Source of the DNA: a virus | IMG/VR virus record: IMGVR_UViG_3300030101_003375 | Span: 1 to 26,283 of that record | Length of the DNA: 26,283 nucleotides | Reading direction: 5' to 3' (one strand) | Made by a program: the position numbers and the translations under genes | Notes under the pieces: generated by a model | The model's input: only the letters and a program-made list of their open reading frames with translations | What the model was told of the DNA's origin: nothing | Databases searched by the model: none | Part shown: positions 5,627 through 14,073 of the stretch, one piece after another | How positions within the stretch are numbered: the stretch's first letter is position 1 | Layout: every line of letters begins with the position of its first letter

Positions 5627-6381
5627 TACTGGCCATCTTCGTTAGCTTCACGAATCAAACCAAGAACATAAGCAGTAGGGTTTTTTATCTGCTGCTTTGG
5701 GTTATTTACCCCGTTCTTGTACGCATCGGAAAAAGCTCCTTCAATCATCGCCCAAGTACCCTGGTCCAAGCTTCGAGCTGCGATAGCTAGCCGCTTAGTA
5801 CCAAGACGGACAGACTTACCGTAGCTCTCTAGCTTTTGGTTCCAAGCCAGACACCAGGCTTCTACCTGTTCCACGATGACTAAATCCGACCCACCCCCCT
5901 TTTCCCCCTGGGGGGGGTTAGGGGGGGGAAGGTTCTGTTTCTGGTTCTTCTTCTGGTTCTTCTTCTTACTGGTACACGAAGTAGACTCTGTGGTAACCAC
6001 GTTTCCACCACGCATAGCGGCCTTTTTATCCCGCCATCGTCTGGTGGATTCGACCTTTTCTGTCCTAAGCTTCTCTGCTCTCTGGACTTCCTGTTCCATC
6101 TTGCGGTTTACCAGGTAGCTTTCCCCGCTGTCTGGGTCCGTTTCAACTTCGAAGAATGGCCTAACAAGCTGCCAGGTCGTAGGCTTTAGTCCTGGACAGC
6201 AGACCGTTAACAGCTCAAAGTTATCTGGAATCCTTCCGCCGTTGGCCTGGTAGCAAAGAAGCGTTACATAAGCCCCGCGAGCTTCTAGGGGTAGCATCAT
6301 TACAGCCGTAGAAAACTTCTGGGGAAACCACCTAACCCAGCTGGCGGACGTTGGAGCTCCTGGTAATTCTTGGCCACTCAA
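5626..6381 (-). CDS. DUF1376/O-like replication initiation protein
   Basis: A 251-aa protein. Residues about 14-60 (SWVRWFPQKFSTAVMMLPLE then ARGAYVTLLCYQANGGRIPD) match the start of the DUF1376 family, a winged-helix-type domain of phage replication proteins related in role to lambda O or DnaD-like proteins. A low-complexity linker follows (KKNQ repeated, then PPPNPPQGEKGGG). The C-terminal part (VEAWCLAWNQKLESYGKSVR onward) resembles the C-terminal segment of phage replication proteins. The start is TTG at 6381, overlapping the upstream stop as TTGA; no ATG precedes the conserved WVRWFP block. It is likely to bind the origin and recruit host helicase. Confidence 0.72.
   Translation of the reverse strand: MSGQELPGAPTSASWVRWFPQKFSTAVMMLPLEARGAYVTLLCYQANGGRIPDNFELLTVCCPGLKPTTWQLVRPFFEVETDPDSGESYLVNRKMEQEVQRAEKLRTEKVESTRRWRDKKAAMRGGNVVTTESTSCTSKKKNQKKNQKQNLPPPNPPQGEKGGGSDLVIVEQVEAWCLAWNQKLESYGKSVRLGTKRLAIAARSLDQGTWAMIEGAFSDAYKNGVNNPKQQIKNPTAYVLGLIREANEDGQ
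5896..5964. repeat. Low-complexity G/C runs and 12-bp tandem repeat inside the replication gene
   Basis: On the plus strand a C-run and CCCCCT are followed by G8 (5910-5917), TTA, G8 (5921-5928). Two tandem copies of CTGGTTCTTCTT (5941-5952, 5953-5964) follow. They encode the Pro/Gly linker and the KKNQ repeat of the replication protein. Iterons or G-rich structures inside an initiator gene can mark an origin (as in lambda O), so this is a candidate; a simple linker is the plain reading. Confidence 0.5.
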
Positions 6382-6794
6382 AACGGGACACCGTCATTAG
6401 AGCCTTGGTTTGGCTTCTGCTGGCTTTCGTACCTTGGCTGGGGTACTGGGGCATTGTTGTAGCCCTGGCCCCCCTGGGGCAAGCTACCGCCACCAGGAGC
6501 CCTAAGCCTTACGCCAAAGCTGGCCGTACCCTGGAAATTCACCGGCTCAACGTAAAGCTCTACTTTGTTGCTTTGGTAGTTTCTGGTTTCCCGTCCGAAA
6601 AGCTCTATAAGCCTGGTACGGTTTGTAACATTCAGACCTAGACGCATGGGGGTTTCTTCGAAGCTAAGAGCGTAGCTAACGGACCCGTCCTGATACTGTC
6701 CGATTTCTACATCCCCCTTAATGGTTAGAACCGCTGGGAATTCGAAATTATTATGGCGAATCCAAGACCCGCCGACTGTCTGCTGAAAATCCAT
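6378..6794 (-). CDS. SSB-like single-stranded DNA-binding protein candidate
   Basis: A 138-aa protein with a beta-rich first two-thirds (FEFPAVLTIKGDVEIGQYQD, YALSFEETPMRLGLNVTNRT, RLIELFGRETRNYQSNKVEL, YVEPVNF). A disordered Gly/Gln/Pro-rich linker follows, then the tip NDGVPF. Linker plus an acidic DGVPF end is the layout of bacterial SSB proteins (DDIPF tip that recruits partner enzymes). The 'N-T-LIELFG-T--W/Y-K-V-LYV' block is shared with an uncharacterised phage family next to recombination genes. ATG at 6794 has AAGGAG nine bases upstream. It lies between two nucleases and the replication protein, which fits an SSB role. Confidence 0.65.
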   Translation of the reverse strand: MDFQQTVGGSWIRHNNFEFPAVLTIKGDVEIGQYQDGSVSYALSFEETPMRLGLNVTNRTRLIELFGRETRNYQSNKVELYVEPVNFQGTASFGVRLRAPGGGSLPQGGQGYNNAPVPQPRYESQQKPNQGSNDGVPF

Positions 6795-6809
6795 ATATCC
6801 ACTCCTTGG

Positions 6810-7355
6810 CTATTGGAATAATGGCCCTTTCCCGTATGGGGTGAGCTCTGAAAAAGAAACCTTTTGGGCTCCACGATTTACCCCAGTCTTGGGGTCTGTC
6901 CAAGTAAATCGGTTACTTGGGTCGAATAACTCCAGCTGGCTTGTATATCCGATTATGCAAGCGTAAGCGTTACGCATATCGACCATAACAGCGAACCAGT
7001 AGTCAGCCGTTTTAGCTATGTCGTTTTCCCAAGCTACCAGGCTTCGGGTCTGTGGCCCCTTAGCTTTGACTTCGATTCTTTGCCCCCTAAAAAATAAGTC
7101 CCAGGTCCCAGCTTCATTGGAGTTAGCTACAGACTCTGGTAGCTGGGACTGTAAAAACCATTCAGCTACAGCTCCCTGGTGCTGTCTGGAAAAATATTCT
7201 CTCTCGTCGCATGCGTCCCCAGGTCCCCGTCTAGGGATATGTACATGCTTAGAAAATCTTTCCTTAGCTATAGCTCTGGTAACGTCTAGGTCGTCCCCAG
7301 AAAGCCATAGGTCTGGACCGTGTAAGTAGTCGCCGTGGTCGTTAAATATCGCCAT
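6810..7355 (-). CDS. PD-(D/E)XK-type nuclease
   Basis: About 181 aa from ATG at 7355, which overlaps the RecE-like gene by 14 bases. The key block is GTWDLFFRGQRIEVKAKGPQ: Asp in WDL and Glu-x-Lys in IEVK match the PD-(D/E)XK active site, and the upstream GAVAEWFLQ helix supplies a possible first Glu. This is the fold of restriction endonuclease-like enzymes and resolvases. The longer frame from 7454 adds an unrelated Ser/Arg-rich start and lies inside the upstream gene, so it is rejected. Likely roles are junction resolution or DNA trimming alongside the RecE-like nuclease. Confidence 0.68.
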   Translation of the reverse strand: MAIFNDHGDYLHGPDLWLSGDDLDVTRAIAKERFSKHVHIPRRGPGDACDEREYFSRQHQGAVAEWFLQSQLPESVANSNEAGTWDLFFRGQRIEVKAKGPQTRSLVAWENDIAKTADYWFAVMVDMRNAYACIIGYTSQLELFDPSNRFTWTDPKTGVNRGAQKVSFSELTPYGKGPLFQ

Positions 7356-8238
7356 CGGTGCTTTCTGCGAAGAACGGACGGACCTTTTCGTAACCTGTTG
7401 GCCAGTTACCCTTCTGCTCCCAAATACGGGACAGCTCCTGGATATGGTGTTCATTTTCTAGCTGGATTCTGGACAGCTCCGAGCTTTGGAAATTCCAGCA
7501 TCCGACCTTATACGGTGGGTGTTTTTCGACAGCTACCAACAGAACTGGGATACCACAGCCACAGGAGTTAGGCACTGTCTTAGAAAACAAATCCCGGTAG
7601 AAAGCCAGCTGCTCTGGGTATCCAAACTTAAGAGCTCTGCTTTTAAAGCTACGCAAGTCTTCCGTAGTTTTTAGGTCTACCAGGATTGTTCCCCCCTGGC
7701 CCCACTCCCCTACCCAATCGACCTTACATTGTCTAGCGAAGGGTTCGTTATCGCACTGGTAACGAAAGACCTTTTCTGGCTGTCCTGTTTCCAGCTGCTT
7801 AGAAGCTACAGGGTTTTCCCTTACAGCTTGGGCCATACCCTGGCACTGTTCCCACTGAGCTTTAGACAAAAGCTGTAGTCCTGGTCTTACTTCGTCCAAG
7901 CTAGCTTTAGCAGCTCTCCAGGCTTTCGTATTCTCTCCGTAGACTTCCCCGGTACGCTTGTTGATGAAGCCAAGCTCTGGGTCTAAGTCTTCGATTACTA
8001 CAAACTCAGACTCGAACTTTTTAGTACCTTCAAGAATCAAAGCGTGAGCTGCGCGGCCTAGCACCAAAGCTGGGCTTTCGGCGTGCTTTACTTCGTATGT
8101 TTTATACTTGGCCTGGTAGTCCCTGGGAGATTGTCTAAAGACCTTCAAAGCAGAAGCTGAGATAGCCCGACCTTCTTTGGCGTGCGCATGGTAAACGCTG
8201 TCTTCTTCTTCTAAAAAGCTACCCGTTGGAATCGTCAT
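7342..8238 (-). CDS. RecE-like PD-(D/E)XK exonuclease (exodeoxyribonuclease VIII family)
   Basis: A 298-aa protein of the RecE/PDDEXK_12 (DUF3799) type. Seen in order: ISASALKVFRQSPRDYQAKY near the start, LGRAAHALILEG with the conserved His, RQCKVDWVGEW with the catalytic Asp, and TILVDLKTTEDLRSF with Asp-x-Lys. GYPEQLAFYRDLF follows, as in RecE and RecB-type nuclease domains. Such enzymes resect duplex 5' ends for single-strand annealing with a RecT-type partner. No RecT gene is seen here, but an SSB-like protein is two genes downstream. ATG at 8238 is chosen over TTG at 8247 because AGAGGG is correctly spaced from the ATG. It overlaps the upstream gene by 20 bases. Confidence 0.85.
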   Translation of the reverse strand: MTIPTGSFLEEEDSVYHAHAKEGRAISASALKVFRQSPRDYQAKYKTYEVKHAESPALVLGRAAHALILEGTKKFESEFVVIEDLDPELGFINKRTGEVYGENTKAWRAAKASLDEVRPGLQLLSKAQWEQCQGMAQAVRENPVASKQLETGQPEKVFRYQCDNEPFARQCKVDWVGEWGQGGTILVDLKTTEDLRSFKSRALKFGYPEQLAFYRDLFSKTVPNSCGCGIPVLLVAVEKHPPYKVGCWNFQSSELSRIQLENEHHIQELSRIWEQKGNWPTGYEKVRPFFAESTDGDI

Positions 8239-8536
8239 ATCCGTCAACCCTCTTAGCGTTTTTTACTGTGGTGTTAAGAAGACTGGCGAACTCGTCCAGG
8301 TCTGGAACTCTTTTTTCTAAGTCCCAAACTCTAGAAAGCTCGTCGTCTCCCCTTTGTTCTATAAGTATCTGGGTTCCTAACAAACCCCGAAGAATCCAGG
8401 GCGCGCAGCAAAACCAACGGGTAGCCGTCTTAGTTACGTCGTCTGCTCTTTGTAAAGCTGCGCCTTCGCTTATTCCGTTTATCTCATGGAATAAGTCCAA
8501 AGACCGTTGGATTTTTTGGGCGAGTCCGTCCGCCAT
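8219..8536 (-). CDS. Hypothetical protein at head of the DNA metabolism module
   Basis: Unrecognised 105-aa protein, mostly helical, with an unusual aromatic/Cys patch (TRWFCCAPWILRG) in the middle and an acidic C-terminus (DGYDDSNG). ATG at 8536 has GAGGG six bases upstream. The open frame continues to a TTG at 8668, but that extension lacks a ribosome binding site. It overlaps the RecE-like gene by 20 bases, so the two are probably co-translated; it may assist that nuclease. Confidence 0.62.
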   Translation of the reverse strand: MADGLAQKIQRSLDLFHEINGISEGAALQRADDVTKTATRWFCCAPWILRGLLGTQILIEQRGDDELSRVWDLEKRVPDLDEFASLLNTTVKNAKRVDGYDDSNG

Positions 8537-8702
8537 AATTAACCCTCGTATATGTCTGGCCGTAGCCAAATGCCCGCCCCGGTCAACCAAAAAACCAGGA
8601 CGGGCCAAAAGGAAGCTCGCGGACTTTTCCATCCATCCCGCCGCAGCAGTCAGAAAGCCCGCAGCCAAAAGCTACCAAATGTTATTTAATCTGTCAAAGG
8701 TC
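8537..8702 (-). promoter_or_regulatory. Gap between tail and DNA modules with weak promoter candidate
   Basis: The largest gap in the leftward block after the capsid leader. On the minus strand a perfect TTGACA (8697-8692) is followed after 17 bases by TAGCTT (8674-8669), which matches only three of six -10 positions. An independent promoter for the early DNA genes would make sense here, because they would otherwise depend on late transcription. Nothing else was seen. Confidence 0.3.
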
Positions 8703-10283
8703 CTAGCCCATAGCAGCAGAACGACCAGGACCCAGCTTAAGCCCGGACCCGCCCTGGGACGTTAAGACCTTGGAGCTTCCGAAGGTAACCTGTCCAGTAG
8801 AGCTACCCGTCAAGTCCATAAAACCACCTGGGTAAACACGAACTACGCCAAACTCCAAAGCTGCTTTATCGCTAGAGCTACCAAGCTTTAACGTACCGCC
8901 CAGCAAGTCCGAAACACCGCTTAGTAAATCACCGTCAAAAATAGCTGTACCGCCCCTTAGAAAGAAAGCTGGCATAGAGCTAACGGTATGTATGTACCTA
9001 CCGTTTCCGGTTATTTCTACGGTATCTGATCCGGCACTATGACTGTGCTCGACATTACCACCAAAGCCCACAGTAGTTTTTAGCGGGTCTCCAGACGTAT
9101 GGTTTACCAAACCACCGTTACCGCTCGGATGCCTTACGTCGATATTCATAGAGTTATTATTTGTTAAAGCTAGCGTGGTAGAGTTTTTGGACCTCATAAA
9201 TATATTGGTCCCAGAGCCAGTTAGGTTTACTCCACCAGCCGATCCAGTAACGAACGTCTGTGTATTAGACGCGAGCTCTATATTTAGCTCTCCATCATCT
9301 GTAGCAAGTACCACGGTTTCAGCTGTAAAAGTAGCAGGGGTTTCGGACGTTCCAATCGTTCCAGAAAAGCTAGGTGTTACGAAAACGCTACCGCATGTAA
9401 GAGAGCCGGTAATAGTATTAGCTGTGTACTCCGCATCAAAAAGAACTTTATCTCTGGCTGTTGGTACTGCTGCGCTACTCCAGTTAAGAGCATTACCCAA
9501 GCTTCCGTTTACCCCACCTTGCCAGCGTATAGGGTCGATTGTTGGTTTGTGGAATCTGTAAGTATGGGAGCTGGGTAAATTTGCCTGGAGTCCATACTTC
9601 CAAGCTAGGTAACCTTCAATCTTTTCTCTATTCTGCGTAGATAACGTAGCACCCCCTACTAAAATTTCTGCTATGTCTCCCTGCATAGGATTACCACCTA
9701 CCGAAGCTGCACCAATATCAAAAACGTTGGCATTACTAATACTCCCAGTGTTGGTCGTATTTGTGGTAGTCATAGGAGAACCGTCTACGAAGCCCGTACA
9801 AGTCGAAGAAACCCTAGAACCCGTCACTAAGACAAACTCTGTACGACTCCAGTTACCAGCCGTTTGTAACGGTATATTGTTTGTACCCCCTAAACGTACT
9901 GCTAAATTTCCGTTCTTTGCAGCCATCAAAGCTAGCTGGTTTGTTCCCTTCTCAAAAATGAAGTCTACGTTACTCTGGTCAGAGCATTTAAACAAAGCAG
10001 CTACCCAAACATCCCCTGTACCAACGTCGAGAGCTGATATATCACTATCGCTCAAAATGTCGTTAGTACCATCAAAACGAACCACTGGTAGACCCGCTAA
10101 CTCGTTGGTCTCTAGGGTAGGCTGTCTTGTGGACGTAGCTTGGCTTGCGTTATTTCCGTTTCCAGAAGAATCTTCCCAGCTAGAAACGCTAGATCCATCA
10201 GCACCAGTAATACTGTCTGCTTTAAACCAGGCAGATAGAGTAGAGCTACCTAATTCGTCCGGTGTCCAATCTCCCCCAGCCAT
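8703..10283 (-). CDS. LamG-like plus beta-repeat tail fibre/adhesion protein
   Basis: A 526-aa protein, probably part of the receptor-binding tail tip. Residues about 13-245 form a LamG/concanavalin-like domain: LSAWFKADSI, SVSSWEDSSGNGNNA, VVRFDGTND, then the hallmark ending EGYLAWKYGLQANLPSSHTY. From residue 254 (RWQGGVNGS) a second module begins, with NWSSAAVPTARDKVLF followed by Thr/Ser/Gly-rich beta strands that fit a beta-helix or autotransporter-like repeat. The same module forms the whole of the preceding gene product. Such domains are common in planctomycete exoproteins. It starts by TAATG overlap and has fewer AGCT sites than the rest of the window. Confidence 0.72.
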   Translation of the reverse strand: MAGGDWTPDELGSSTLSAWFKADSITGADGSSVSSWEDSSGNGNNASQATSTRQPTLETNELAGLPVVRFDGTNDILSDSDISALDVGTGDVWVAALFKCSDQSNVDFIFEKGTNQLALMAAKNGNLAVRLGGTNNIPLQTAGNWSRTEFVLVTGSRVSSTCTGFVDGSPMTTTNTTNTGSISNANVFDIGAASVGGNPMQGDIAEILVGGATLSTQNREKIEGYLAWKYGLQANLPSSHTYRFHKPTIDPIRWQGGVNGSLGNALNWSSAAVPTARDKVLFDAEYTANTITGSLTCGSVFVTPSFSGTIGTSETPATFTAETVVLATDDGELNIELASNTQTFVTGSAGGVNLTGSGTNIFMRSKNSTTLALTNNNSMNIDVRHPSGNGGLVNHTSGDPLKTTVGFGGNVEHSHSAGSDTVEITGNGRYIHTVSSMPAFFLRGGTAIFDGDLLSGVSDLLGGTLKLGSSSDKAALEFGVVRVYPGGFMDLTGSSTGQVTFGSSKVLTSQGGSGLKLGPGRSAAMG

Positions 10284-11131
10284 TATGTAACCGTCAAAAT
10301 TCTGTTTACGTTTGGTCGAATAGTACCTTCGCCAATAATGGTGATACCATTGGTAAATGTCGTATTCGCAGCGCCGTTTCTTTCGTCTACTGTTCCATCG
10401 TATAGGTTTGTATTTGTAAAAACAGCCCCAGTAGAAGTAGAGTTATTAACGGTACTAGCCAGGCTAGCAGTATCGAAAACATTAAGTGTCGCTACCGTCC
10501 CGGTGGAGTTGTGGTTTAGGTTTCCAGCACCTGTAAGGTTTACGGTCGTAGCTCCAGCTGCCCCGGTCAAATCCACGCTTCCACCAGATACGTCCGCTGT
10601 AGTAAAACTTTTAGCAGTAGTAACTTCCCCAGAGTCCATTAACAGATTGGCAAAAGCTGTAGCTGTAGATAGTACAGATACGGTAACCCTGGGGGCTTGT
10701 AGCACCTGTAGAGTAGTTACCGTCCCCGCAAATTCTATAACCGAGTTACCACCAACAACCCGTAACGTACTAAAGCTGCTAGGTGTACCAAAAGTAATCC
10801 CCGGAGAACTAGCACTACCATTAAAGACTTCCGTAATAACCCCAGTCGTATAGTCCCCGTCCAGGTGGACTTGGGCTTGGTCCGTAGCAATAATAAGGTT
10901 AGCTGCGTCTACTTCTAGTTTTGTACCAGCAACTCCGAGCTTGCCCGTAAAGCCTGGAAGAATCCTAATACTATTGTAGTTTGTAGAAGCTACGCTAGAA
11001 GAAACGGTAACGTCCCGGCTAGTCGTGTTAAAAATAACATCGTCCCCAGCATTAGGAAGAGCACCTGTAGACCAATTAGTTACGGTGTTCCAGTCCCCAT
11101 CAGTATTTCCAGTCCATGCGACAATAGCCAT
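10283..11131 (-). CDS. Beta-helix tail fibre/adhesion protein
   Basis: A 282-aa protein that starts directly with the module AWTGNTDGDWNTVTNWSTGA followed by LPNAGDDVIF, then short Thr/Val/Ser-rich repeats to the end, typical of beta-helix adhesins. The opening block aligns with residues 254-285 of the next gene product, so the two are partial paralogues. No signal peptide, consistent with a virion part rather than a secreted protein. ATG at 11131 is preceded by AAAGAG. Likely a tail fibre or tip protein contacting host surface glycans or protein. Confidence 0.68.
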   Translation of the reverse strand: MAIVAWTGNTDGDWNTVTNWSTGALPNAGDDVIFNTTSRDVTVSSSVASTNYNSIRILPGFTGKLGVAGTKLEVDAANLIIATDQAQVHLDGDYTTGVITEVFNGSASSPGITFGTPSSFSTLRVVGGNSVIEFAGTVTTLQVLQAPRVTVSVLSTATAFANLLMDSGEVTTAKSFTTADVSGGSVDLTGAAGATTVNLTGAGNLNHNSTGTVATLNVFDTASLASTVNNSTSTGAVFTNTNLYDGTVDERNGAANTTFTNGITIIGEGTIRPNVNRILTVT

Positions 11132-11147
11132 ATTTACTCTTTCGGAT

Positions 11148-12755
11148 CTAGGTTACGAATAACAAAGCTTGGGTAGGAAATGGTCCAATCTGGACCGTAC
11201 CGCTACCGCTTAGAATTGGTGGCTCTGGGCCATTAAAGAAAAAGTCCACCAGTGGCGGGAAGACCCCACCGCTACAAGCTGTGTCCGGTGTACTCACCAG
11301 ATAAGACGAAAGACCTGGAGAGCTTGGCTTTTCTACTGAGACTGTCACAGCTGAGTTAGTAGCTTTACCCCAGGTAAATACCGGGGCTATGTCTAGCCCT
11401 TCGATAAAGTTAGCGCAGCCCTGAGAGAATTGGAAGGAATACCCTAAAGGTAAGTCGTCAGAAAACAAACCCTCGACATAATCAAAGCCAACAGTGTTAT
11501 CTTGAAAGACAGAGCTTTCGTCTACTTGGTCTAACAATGGAAAACAGTTTTTACGACCTAAGCTAGAGCCTGGGTAATTCTTTGGACTGCAGTTTCCGTA
11601 AACGTACTCTCCGCTATTTGGGTTACAGTCTGAACAAACAAAACCATTTAGACCAGGTTGGTAACCAATATCAGTAGTACAGGTTATGGGAGAAAAAAAG
11701 GAAACTGGGAATCCCGGAAACTCCAAAGTTTCTGTTCTTCCTTGCCAGTGTAATGGAAAGCTTCCTGTAGTCTGGTTTAGAATTTCTATGGTCTTGGTGG
11801 TTATGTTTCCAGACCCGTCGTCTACTTGTACGTCTACCGATCCAATGGTAGGACTGCTTGCGCTCGCATCCACTTCATAGACACAAGGGAAGACTCCCCC
11901 ACCAGCTGGGAACTGCGATACCTTATTTAGAACAATCGAACCCGACAGAGAAACGTCCGCATACTTTGGAGCTTGCGTCCCTGGTACAGCGTTTGTATGG
12001 GTTCCGTCTCCGTAGGCTATTGGAGTTGTACCAGATATGTTTAGCGTTATGGTGCTTGGGAAATGATGGGTAAAGTCGTAGAACTTTTTACCTGAACCAA
12101 CAAACCCGTAAGTAGCTGGGACATTAGCAGCTAAAGCCGTATCGTATTCCCATGTTAAATTGGGACCAGTAAAAGTTAAGGTCGGTGATTCTGTAAAAGT
12201 GTTTTTAAATATGAAGCCTGGAAAGCCACTAATGTTTTCCAACCTACGGGCTCCAAGCCCACCAAAGTCAAGGGGAAACGTAAAAAGCTGCCGGTGTTCG
12301 TCCAATGCTGCCCAAGCTGAAGCACTAAGTACCCTGGAGCTCGTAGTAATTTTCCAGCCCCTTCGGAACAAAGCTATAGGTCCCCCAAACATGGTTCCCT
12401 GAATGAACCCCGTGGTAGACGATCCACGTTCACGCATTCCCACTATGTCGTTTTGGGGAATAAAAACAAAATCGTCTGTAGTGCTTTTCAAGTCGCCCAA
12501 ACTAACGGGTCCAGCTTGTAGACCTGTATCTGGTACACCAGAACTATTAGTAACGAAAGACGAACCCGACCTATAAGTACCGAAGTTGAAACTGTCGTCT
12601 AGGTCTCCTGGGTCTATGTCTATCTCAATCCAAAAGCTGTATGTACCAGTCTGGGTTTTCTCAGAACTGTTTATAGGAATTTTTGGGAAGCACTCTACGA
12701 AGGTGGGACCCACTACGGGAGTATTGCAACAGCACTGTCGTTTCTTATTAAACAT
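11148..12755 (-). CDS. Large putative tail-tip structural protein, Cys-rich segment
   Basis: Unrecognised 535-aa protein, beta-rich, with a run of Cys near the start (QCCCN) and a Cys-rich segment about two-thirds along (CTTDIGYQ, CSDCNPNSGEY, NCSPKNYP, KNCFPLL) that could bind metal or form disulfides. Position between the tape measure region and the fibre genes suggests a baseplate/tip or fibre-attachment protein. ATG at 12755 gives a TAATG overlap with the upstream stop; a TTG three codons earlier is less likely. Composition is intermediate, with about four AGCT sites per 300 bases. Confidence 0.68.
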   Translation of the reverse strand: MFNKKRQCCCNTPVVGPTFVECFPKIPINSSEKTQTGTYSFWIEIDIDPGDLDDSFNFGTYRSGSSFVTNSSGVPDTGLQAGPVSLGDLKSTTDDFVFIPQNDIVGMRERGSSTTGFIQGTMFGGPIALFRRGWKITTSSRVLSASAWAALDEHRQLFTFPLDFGGLGARRLENISGFPGFIFKNTFTESPTLTFTGPNLTWEYDTALAANVPATYGFVGSGKKFYDFTHHFPSTITLNISGTTPIAYGDGTHTNAVPGTQAPKYADVSLSGSIVLNKVSQFPAGGGVFPCVYEVDASASSPTIGSVDVQVDDGSGNITTKTIEILNQTTGSFPLHWQGRTETLEFPGFPVSFFSPITCTTDIGYQPGLNGFVCSDCNPNSGEYVYGNCSPKNYPGSSLGRKNCFPLLDQVDESSVFQDNTVGFDYVEGLFSDDLPLGYSFQFSQGCANFIEGLDIAPVFTWGKATNSAVTVSVEKPSSPGLSSYLVSTPDTACSGGVFPPLVDFFFNGPEPPILSGSGTVQIGPFPTQALLFVT

Positions 12756-13255
12756 TAGGTACAAGAACCGTCTATAGCGTTAGCGATAGTAAACAGAGCT
12801 ATAGCTTCTCCGTTAGTGTCCCGTTTGATAAGACAGAGAGCTACAGTGTTTGTAAAGACTGGCTGTAACGACATACCAGGGGGAAAGTCTGCAGCAGATA
12901 AATTTACTCCAGGACCAGCAAAGCTAGAAGTGTTGGCAATCTCAACTGTGTTAAATGCTTGGATATCTGTAAATCCGCCCACCTTGTCAGTAAAGGTAAA
13001 CGTGCCAGAAGAGCTATCGAAGTCCCCCATAGCCTGCTCTGTAACTGTGTACTTAAAACGGTTTGTACTTACAGAGCTTCCAGTAGCTGTAATTTTCCCC
13101 AGGATAACCCGCTCTTTGGTACTGGAGCTTTTGCGTTGGCCCTGGAGAAACTCAGTAGGCGAAGTTTCGAAAGCTCGAAGCATCGACATAAGCCTGGCGA
13201 AAATGTCTGGAGTAAATTTACCCAGACCTTTGGTAATCGTAGGGTAGTTTCTCAT
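12755..13255 (-). CDS. Hypothetical tail protein
   Basis: Unrecognised 166-aa protein. A helical start (GKFTPDIFARLMSMLRAFET) is followed by beta-rich sequence (VILGKITATGSSVSTNRFKY, FTFTDKVGGFTDIQAFNTVE) ending in DGSCT. It sits in a chain of TAATG-coupled genes behind the tape measure and probably belongs to the tail tip or fibre. No signal peptide, membrane segment or catalytic motif was seen. Confidence 0.66.
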   Translation of the reverse strand: MRNYPTITKGLGKFTPDIFARLMSMLRAFETSPTEFLQGQRKSSSTKERVILGKITATGSSVSTNRFKYTVTEQAMGDFDSSSGTFTFTDKVGGFTDIQAFNTVEIANTSSFAGPGVNLSAADFPPGMSLQPVFTNTVALCLIKRDTNGEAIALFTIANAIDGSCT

Positions 13256-14073
13256 TAGACCGGATTTGGGAGACCCAGAAGACTAAACTCTGCGACTTTT
13301 GGGAAAGGTTGCTTTAGGTGGACTGTTTTAGCTGCAAAATCCGGCTCCCCGGTGGTCCCATTGTTCTTAGGGATAACCACCCCGTCCGGGTCCTTTAGTG
13401 GTACTTGTCTCCTGTGGGCGAACTCGTCAAAGGTAAAAGTAAGGGTAGAGTTATAGCTGTTGACCCCATCCCGCTGGACGCTAAGACCCGTGTACAGAAG
13501 GAAGCCAGCAGCAGCTCCAAAAAATGCGGTTTGGTTTCTTTTACCTAGCAGTCCCAGGGAAGTAGAAATAGGGATTTCTGCGAAGGATTCTGTCCTAATC
13601 GTAATAGACAAATCCTGCTGATTAACAAACGTGGTAAGGGGTTCCCCGCCAGTGTCTAAGCTTTCTCCTGCAATATCTGTAAGAATGTTTCCAGTACCAG
13701 AGTTATCCGCCGTACGGTCTCTGTAAGTGTCGATTGGTACAGGTCGCTGGGTTATTGAAAAGTCGATAAACGACGGGTCCCCTGGTTCTGTCTCAAGGTC
13801 TGTTACGACATCTAGACCATACTTCCAAGAGACCTTAAATTTATTTGGACCCTCCAGGTCTGTTGAAACAGTAACTTCCAAAGGAAGCAGTCTGCCTAGA
13901 ACTGGGTTCTTATCCCTACGAAATAACTTAATACCCGTAGCAGCTATAGCAGCATTAAGCGAAGCTGTAGCTGCGCTTGTATCGTCGTCAAAAACCAAAA
14001 ACTCTCTGGTCCCAGACGGGTTATCTGTCGTGCTAGTTTGGGTTCTCGAAACTTCTACAGCTTGTAAACTCAT
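13255..14073 (-). CDS. Putative distal tail protein
   Basis: Unrecognised 272-aa, beta-rich protein directly after the tape measure gene, the usual place of the distal tail (Dit-like) protein in siphoviruses. Features: REFLVFDDDTSAATASLNAA near the start, then VTVSTDLEGPNKFKVSWKYG, YNSTLTFTFDEFAHRRQVPL and a short LGLPNPV end. The first part recalls a repeated 'F-V-----d---A' block seen in baseplate proteins, but the link is weak. It starts by ATGA overlap with the tape measure stop. Function is inferred mainly from gene order. Confidence 0.62.
   Translation of the reverse strand: MSLQAVEVSRTQTSTTDNPSGTREFLVFDDDTSAATASLNAAIAATGIKLFRRDKNPVLGRLLPLEVTVSTDLEGPNKFKVSWKYGLDVVTDLETEPGDPSFIDFSITQRPVPIDTYRDRTADNSGTGNILTDIAGESLDTGGEPLTTFVNQQDLSITIRTESFAEIPISTSLGLLGKRNQTAFFGAAAGFLLYTGLSVQRDGVNSYNSTLTFTFDEFAHRRQVPLKDPDGVVIPKNNGTTGEPDFAAKTVHLKQPFPKVAEFSLLGLPNPV

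Noticed and set aside
8537-8668. TTG-started extension of the 8219 gene
   Set aside because: No ribosome binding site, and the ATG at 8536 has a good one.
9673-10290. Plus-strand frame of 205 codons
   Set aside because: Antisense to the LamG-type fibre gene; no recognisable domain or start signal.
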